Assembly: GCA_937891215.1 (NCBI GenBank)
Contig: CALAEU010000270.1
Coordinates: 1 to 11,203 of the forward strand
Source: an uncultured Clostridia bacterium
GTDB taxonomy: Bacteria > Bacillota_A > Clostridia > Oscillospirales > Acutalibacteraceae
DNA: 11,203 nucleotides
Reading direction: 5' to 3'
This document shows positions 7,364-11,203 of this stretch, one piece after another. The position numbers were made by a program, and so were the translations under genes. Position 1 is the stretch's first letter, and each line of letters opens with the position of its first letter. Below the pieces are notes generated by a model. The model did not search any database. It had not been told where the DNA came from and saw only the letters and a program-made list of their open reading frames with translations.

Positions 7364-7375
7364 GTATTGTATAAT
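7347..7375 (+). promoter_or_regulatory. Perfect-consensus SigA promoter for the LRR protein
   Basis: TTGACA (7347-7352), a 17-base spacer and TATAAT (7370-7375) match the housekeeping consensus exactly. The expected start is near 7382, giving a 5' leader of about 64 bases. The last base of the -35 box and the first 11 bases of the spacer coincide with the right arm of the inverted repeat at 7322-7363. Strong basal expression of the downstream surface protein is likely unless a repressor uses the repeat. Confidence 0.85.
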
Positions 7376-7445
7376 ATTGTAGTATGTAAACTAGTATAAT
7401 AGTTTGTATTATGCAGAATTTTTTAGTGGAAGGGATGCGTGTTAA

Positions 7446-10400
7446 ATGACAGCATTGAAAAAACCTTTGAGTGGCATTTTAGCGTTTATTTTAATATTCG
7501 CTTTTGTGGCAGTCACTCCTGTAGTAGCTTTTGCGGAAGATGAAGTGATTGAATTTTCCAAAGAAGAAATCGAACTCAATAAAAAGCAAGAAGATGGCTT
7601 TGAGTATGTAAGAACTTCTGACGGTTCAGCAGCTATTTTAGTAGGTTATGTTGGTACTGAAACTGAAGTTAAAATCCCATCTTCAATCAATAACCTTAAA
7701 GTTATTGAAATTGCTGACGAAGCTTTTATGAATAACACAACAATCACTGAGGTAACAGCAACAAACAATATTACTACAATCGGTGACAGAGTGTTTATGG
7801 GTTGTACTTCTCTTAAAGAAGTAAAAGCAATCAAATCTGTAACATCTATGGGTGAAGCAGTATTTGAAGGTTGTACTTCTCTTACAGACGTTACAATTCC
7901 TGATACAGTTGTTAATATTCCTGCTCGTACATTCTATGGTTGTACTTCTCTTAAAGATGCAAAGGCACATAAAAACTTAAAAGGTGTTTCTCCAGACGCT
8001 TTAACAGGTACAGCTTGGGAGCAGAGTCAACCTGACGGTGCTCTTGCTTTCGGCAGAATTTGCTATGGTTATAAAGGTAATGTAACAAACCTTGTAATCC
8101 CAGAAGGCGTTTCAATCATTGAACCTTATGCATTCCTTGGTTGTGAGCAAATCAAAACAATTGAGTTTGGCCCTGACGTTGAAGAAATCGGTTTTTATGC
8201 ATTCCAGAATTGTATAAACCTTGAAACAATGGTTTGCAGTTCAGCAGTTTCAATTATTAAAGCTGGTGCATTCAAAGGTTGTTCTTCCCTTAAAGAAGCA
8301 GATTTTTCCGAATGTACTATTTCAACAATCGGTTACGAAAGTTTTGCTGGTTGTACATCTCTTACAAGCGTTAAGCTTCAGGAAACTCTTAGTGACATCG
8401 GCGTAAGAGCATTTGAGGGTACTGCAGTTAAAACACTCGAATTAGGTAAAAACGTTAATTCACTTGGTAAAGATTTATTCCTTAACAACAAAGTTTTTGA
8501 AGGCTTTACAGTTGTAGATAAAAATAAAGAATATTCATCAGTTGATGGTGTTCTTTACAATAAAAAAGGTAACAGTCTTATAATGTTCCCAGCAGGTAAA
8601 ACTGGTGCATTCGAACTTCCACAAGGCGTTTCTGAAATCCGTGAAGGTGCTTTCAAAAATGCTGCAATTACAGAAATAAAAATTTCACAGGATTCTGCAC
8701 TTGATACAATTGGTAATAATGCATTTGAATCAGCAAAAATAACTTCAATTTCTCTTCCAGAGGCAGTTACAGTAATTAATTCTGAAACATTTAAGAATGC
8801 GGAAAATCTTAAGTCAGTTGAACTTGGTTCAAATGTTTCAAAAATCGGTAAATCTGCTTTTGAAGGTACAAAATCATTAACTGAAATTAATCTTCCTGAT
8901 ACACTTAGTGATGTTTCTGCTTATGCATTTAAAAATACAGGTCTTGTTACTGCGAACATTGGTAATGGTGTTGTAAGAATAGGCACAGAAGCTTTTGCAG
9001 ATAACAAATCACTTAAAGAAGTTGTTTTAGGTGAAAACCTTGAAAAGCTTGGTACTGGTTCATTTATGAACTGCGTTGCTCTTGCAAAAATCAATCTTCC
9101 TCTTAATGTAAATGATTTTGATATGACTGCTTTTACAGGCTGTAAATCACTTAAAAAGATTGCAGTTTCAAACGATAACCAGAACTTCAAAGTTGCAGCA
9201 GGTGCTATTTATTCTGCTGATGGTAAAACTCTTGTAGCAATTGCTAACAATGCACTTACAGAACTTAAAATTGCAGATGGTACAGAAGTTATTGCTGCTA
9301 ACGCATTCAATTTGGCAACAGGTATAAATAAAATTACATTCCCAGCATCTCTCGTGAATGTAAAGAATGGTGCTCTTGATGTTACAAGTTGGTTCAAATC
9401 ACAAGTTGGCGTGGTTTACGCTGGTCCTGTTCTCTATAAAGTAACAGGAAATGTAGCTGAAGTTAAAATTGCTGACCAAACAACTTCAATTGCAGATAAT
9501 GCGGTAAATAATAAAACAGTTAAAGCAGTAACAATTCCTACAACTGTTAAATATATCGGTGCTTATGCATTTGCTGATTCAGCTATTGCTGAAATCGTAG
9601 TTCCAAATTCAGTAACTGTAATTGGTAATAATGCATTCCAGGGAGCTGCATTACTTAAAAAGATTACTCTTTCAAATGCTCTTGAAACAATGGGCAAAGC
9701 AATATTCAAAGATTGCGTAGCACTTGCTTCAATTAAAATTCCTACAACAATCAAAAATATTCCAGTTGATGCATTCCTTAACTGTAAATCGCTTGTTAAA
9801 GTTGATTTAGGTTCAATTGAAACAATTGCAAAATATGCATTTTCAAATTGCGAAAAACTTATGACAATTGAACTTCCTGCAACACTTACAGAGCTTGACC
9901 CAATGAGTTTCTCTGGTTGTAAAGCACTTGAAACAGTTAATGTAAAAGAAGGTAATGCAAAATTCAAGTCAGTAGATGGCGTTGTAATTTCAGCAGATGA
10001 AGATAATTCATTCAATACAATTGCTATGTATCCTGCAGGTAAACATGGTGGCTATACAATTGCTGATGATATTAAATTTATTGCAGACAGAGCATTTTAT
10101 GATTGCGATAATCTTGCGGAGATTACTTTCCCTGGTGGAATTGAAAGAATTGGTAATGAAGCATTCTTTGATTGTGATGCAATTCTTACAATAGCACTTC
10201 CGGAAGGAGCAAGAAATGTAGGTGACTATGCGTTCGCTTCTTGTAACGAACTCCGTGAATTTATTGTAAACAGTAACCTTACAGAGTATTCTGATAATGT
10301 ATTTGATGGTTGCTACTACTTCAATAAAGATTTAGTTACAATCAATGTTACAGAAAGCTCAGCAGTATTTATTATTGGTGTTGCTTTAATATTTGTTGTA

Positions 10401-10538
10401 ATTGGTGTTATCTGGTACTTCAGATATCAAAAGAAACAAGTTAAAGTTGAACAAGAAGTAAAAATAGCTATTGCTGAAAGAGAACTTCTTGAGAAAGCGA
10501 AGAAAATAAAATCTGAACAAGAAGCAACAAAAGAATAA
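7446..10538 (+). CDS. BspA-type leucine-rich-repeat (LRR_5) surface protein with C-terminal membrane anchor
   Basis: This large secreted protein has 1030 residues. Residues 1-30 form a signal peptide: a Lys-Lys pair, a hydrophobic stretch, then cleavage after AFA. Residues of about 60-965 are repeated LRR_5 units of roughly 23 residues with the pattern I-G-x-x-A-F-x-G-C-x-S-L-x-x-I-x-L-P. The GCTSL cores at Cys120, Cys143 and Cys166 are exactly 23 residues apart. The array is interrupted by known BspA-style insertions: WEQSQPDG and TSWFKSQVG (near 191 and 649), and YSSVDGVLYNKKG-like segments near 360, 580 and 850. A single membrane helix (about 973-992) is followed by a basic, Lys/Glu-rich cytoplasmic tail of about 38 residues that looks helical. 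There is no LPxTG sortase motif and no lipobox. Such proteins are often adhesins or ligand-binding surface proteins in gut and oral bacteria; the ligand here is unknown. The first in-frame ATG is 7446 (an in-frame TAA precedes it), with GGAAGGG about 12 bases upstream. It is monocistronic, with a perfect promoter before it and a strong terminator after it. Confidence 0.93.
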   Translation: MTALKKPLSGILAFILIFAFVAVTPVVAFAEDEVIEFSKEEIELNKKQEDGFEYVRTSDGSAAILVGYVGTETEVKIPSSINNLKVIEIADEAFMNNTTITEVTATNNITTIGDRVFMGCTSLKEVKAIKSVTSMGEAVFEGCTSLTDVTIPDTVVNIPARTFYGCTSLKDAKAHKNLKGVSPDALTGTAWEQSQPDGALAFGRICYGYKGNVTNLVIPEGVSIIEPYAFLGCEQIKTIEFGPDVEEIGFYAFQNCINLETMVCSSAVSIIKAGAFKGCSSLKEADFSECTISTIGYESFAGCTSLTSVKLQETLSDIGVRAFEGTAVKTLELGKNVNSLGKDLFLNNKVFEGFTVVDKNKEYSSVDGVLYNKKGNSLIMFPAGKTGAFELPQGVSEIREGAFKNAAITEIKISQDSALDTIGNNAFESAKITSISLPEAVTVINSETFKNAENLKSVELGSNVSKIGKSAFEGTKSLTEINLPDTLSDVSAYAFKNTGLVTANIGNGVVRIGTEAFADNKSLKEVVLGENLEKLGTGSFMNCVALAKINLPLNVNDFDMTAFTGCKSLKKIAVSNDNQNFKVAAGAIYSADGKTLVAIANNALTELKIADGTEVIAANAFNLATGINKITFPASLVNVKNGALDVTSWFKSQVGVVYAGPVLYKVTGNVAEVKIADQTTSIADNAVNNKTVKAVTIPTTVKYIGAYAFADSAIAEIVVPNSVTVIGNNAFQGAALLKKITLSNALETMGKAIFKDCVALASIKIPTTIKNIPVDAFLNCKSLVKVDLGSIETIAKYAFSNCEKLMTIELPATLTELDPMSFSGCKALETVNVKEGNAKFKSVDGVVISADEDNSFNTIAMYPAGKHGGYTIADDIKFIADRAFYDCDNLAEITFPGGIERIGNEAFFDCDAILTIALPEGARNVGDYAFASCNELREFIVNSNLTEYSDNVFDGCYYFNKDLVTINVTESSAVFIIGVALIFVVIGVIWYFRYQKKQVKVEQEVKIAIAERELLEKAKKIKSEQEATKE
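7800..7953 (+). repeat. Three 69-bp-period DNA repeats inside the LRR gene
   Basis: The 16-base word GGTTGTACTTCTCTTA occurs identically at 7800, 7869 and 7938, exactly 69 bases (23 codons) apart. It encodes the GCTSL core of successive repeats. Diverged copies occur at 8277 (two differences) and 8349 (one difference). Identity at silent positions suggests recent duplication or gene conversion within the array. Confidence 0.85.
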
Positions 10539-10542
10539 AATT

Positions 10543-10581
10543 ATTACCCCGATTGATAATTCTTTTATCAATCGGGGTAAT
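10543..10581. terminator. Bidirectional intrinsic terminator
   Basis: A perfect 17-bp stem joins ATTACCCCGATTGATAA (10543-10559) and TTATCAATCGGGGTAAT (10565-10581) around the 5-base loop TTCTT. It is followed by TTATTTTAT on the plus strand and AATTTTATTCTTTT on the minus strand. It starts 5 bases after the LRR gene stop and lies 5 bases beyond the convergent pseudouridine synthase stop, so it serves both genes. Confidence 0.93.
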
Positions 10582-10586
10582 TTATT

Positions 10587-11203
10587 TTATAATTTATCAT
10601 TTAAAAATTCTTTTTTAAACCAGACATCCTGAACCTGAAATTCTTTATGGTTCAGGTAATTTAAAATACCTGCATCGCTATTGAAATCAAAAACTAATTT
10701 GTATGAATACAAAAATTGCTTTTTATAGCCACCGAATTTTTTGTTTTGTTCATTTGTGCCATATTTACCATCACCTAAAAGTGGGTGACCTAATGAACTC
10801 ATATGCGCTCTTATCTGGTGGGTTCTGCCTGTGAGTAGTTCAACTTCAACAAGTGAAAGTCCGTTTTTGGAAGATAATACTTTGTATTTTGTAGTAATTT
10901 CTTTGCTGTCATTTGTCTTCTGGCTTGAAACATAAACTTTGTTTTGTTTCTCATTTTTTTGGAGATAATCTTTTAAAATACCTTCTTTTTGTTTTGGGGT
11001 GCCAATTACTACACAAAGGTAAAGTTTATGTAATTCTCGTTGCTTTAATTTTTCATTGAGAATTCTTAAAGATTCAGCGTTTTTAGCAGCTATTATAATT
11101 CCGCTTGTGTTTCTGTCAATTCTGTTAACGAGTGCAGGGGTGAAACTCATCTCATCATCTGGCAGGTATTCTTTCTTTTCGTAGAGATAGCGCTTTATTC
11201 TTG
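10587..11203 (-). CDS. RluA-family RNA pseudouridine synthase, 5' end beyond the right edge
   Basis: Members of this family convert specific uridines in rRNA or tRNA to pseudouridine. The last 205 codons are visible, ending with TAA at 10587-10589. Upstream of the internal Met at 11150 the frame stays open to the window edge (codons read RIKRYLYEKKEYLPDDEM), so this Met is not the start and the gene is cut by the window. Catalytic motif II is NRIDRNTSGIIIAAK, with the active-site Asp in RIDR; Asn in place of the usual His is common in clostridial members. Motif III, LTGRTHQIRAHMSSLGHPLLGDGKYG, is complete in the sequence at about 10764-10841. The missing N-terminus would hold any S4-like RNA-binding domain, so RluC, RluD or another RluA subgroup cannot be told apart here. 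It converges on the LRR gene and shares its terminator. Confidence 0.93.
   Translation of the reverse strand, partial: RIKRYLYEKKEYLPDDEMSFTPALVNRIDRNTSGIIIAAKNAESLRILNEKLKQRELHKLYLCVVIGTPKQKEGILKDYLQKNEKQNKVYVSSQKTNDSKEITTKYKVLSSKNGLSLVEVELLTGRTHQIRAHMSSLGHPLLGDGKYGTNEQNKKFGGYKKQFLYSYKLVFDFNSDAGILNYLNHKEFQVQDVWFKKEFLNDKL

Noticed and set aside
7435..7449. Tiny ORF (ATG CGT GTT AAA TGA) overlapping the LRR start codon, a possible leader peptide
   Set aside because: The GGAAGGG site directly abuts its ATG, too close for normal initiation, and four codons are easily found by chance. The same site fits the LRR start better, though with a long spacing.
9563..10015. 150-codon minus-strand open frame inside the LRR gene
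   Set aside because: It is the mirror of a repetitive, biased coding sequence. It is Ser/Ala/Val-rich without family motifs, and the opposite strand is clearly coding.
10386..10571. Phe-rich minus-strand open frame near the end of the LRR gene
   Set aside because: It is antisense to the membrane helix and Lys/Glu tail and runs through the terminator hairpin; it is an artefact of A-rich coding DNA.

Overview
The window is AT-rich with many short A and T runs. It looks like a chromosomal segment of a low-GC Gram-positive bacterium, most likely an anaerobic gut-type member of the Clostridia (Ruminococcaceae/Oscillospiraceae-like). The evidence is AGGAG-type ribosome binding sites, the SRP RNA-dnaX neighbourhood shared with Bacillus and its relatives, the Firmicutes YfmF/YfmH peptidase pair, and a large BspA-type leucine-rich-repeat surface protein. 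The lineage is inferred from gene content and is not proven. I see no phage, transposon, CRISPR or tRNA signal.

Left part (bases 1-2587, all on the minus strand): dnaX runs off the left edge and is open for 530 codons. The SRP RNA gene (ffs), with its own strong promoter, lies immediately upstream of dnaX. Before that comes yebC, with a TTGACA-17-TAATAT promoter. Middle part (2588-7260, plus strand): diverging from yebC is a tightly packed operon of yfmF, yfmH, lgt and folD. Two junctions overlap by one base (TAATG) and one has a 9-base gap, so the genes are probably translationally coupled. The operon combines an M16 peptidase-like pair linked to EF-P modification, the first enzyme of lipoprotein maturation, and a one-carbon folate enzyme.

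Right part: a 185-base intergenic region (7261-7445) holds a palindrome, a 12-bp inverted repeat that probably ends the folD transcript, and a perfect-consensus promoter (TTGACA-17-TATAAT) whose -35 end and spacer lie in the right arm of that repeat. The promoter drives a 1030-residue secreted, C-terminally membrane-anchored LRR_5 protein. A strong bidirectional terminator then separates this gene from a convergent RluA-family pseudouridine synthase that runs off the right edge.

Functional threads: several genes serve translation and secretion. These are SRP RNA (co-translational targeting), YebC (translation/regulatory factor), YfmF/YfmH (EF-P modification), Lgt (lipoprotein anchoring) and an rRNA/tRNA pseudouridine synthase. 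Most of the window is ordinary conserved chromosome. The points most worth a second look are the promoter buried in an inverted repeat ahead of the LRR protein, the TTG start of yfmF, a slippery A7 run in dnaX that leads straight to a stop, and the yebC-yfmF/yfmH neighbourhood. I found no clear evidence of a wholly new system.
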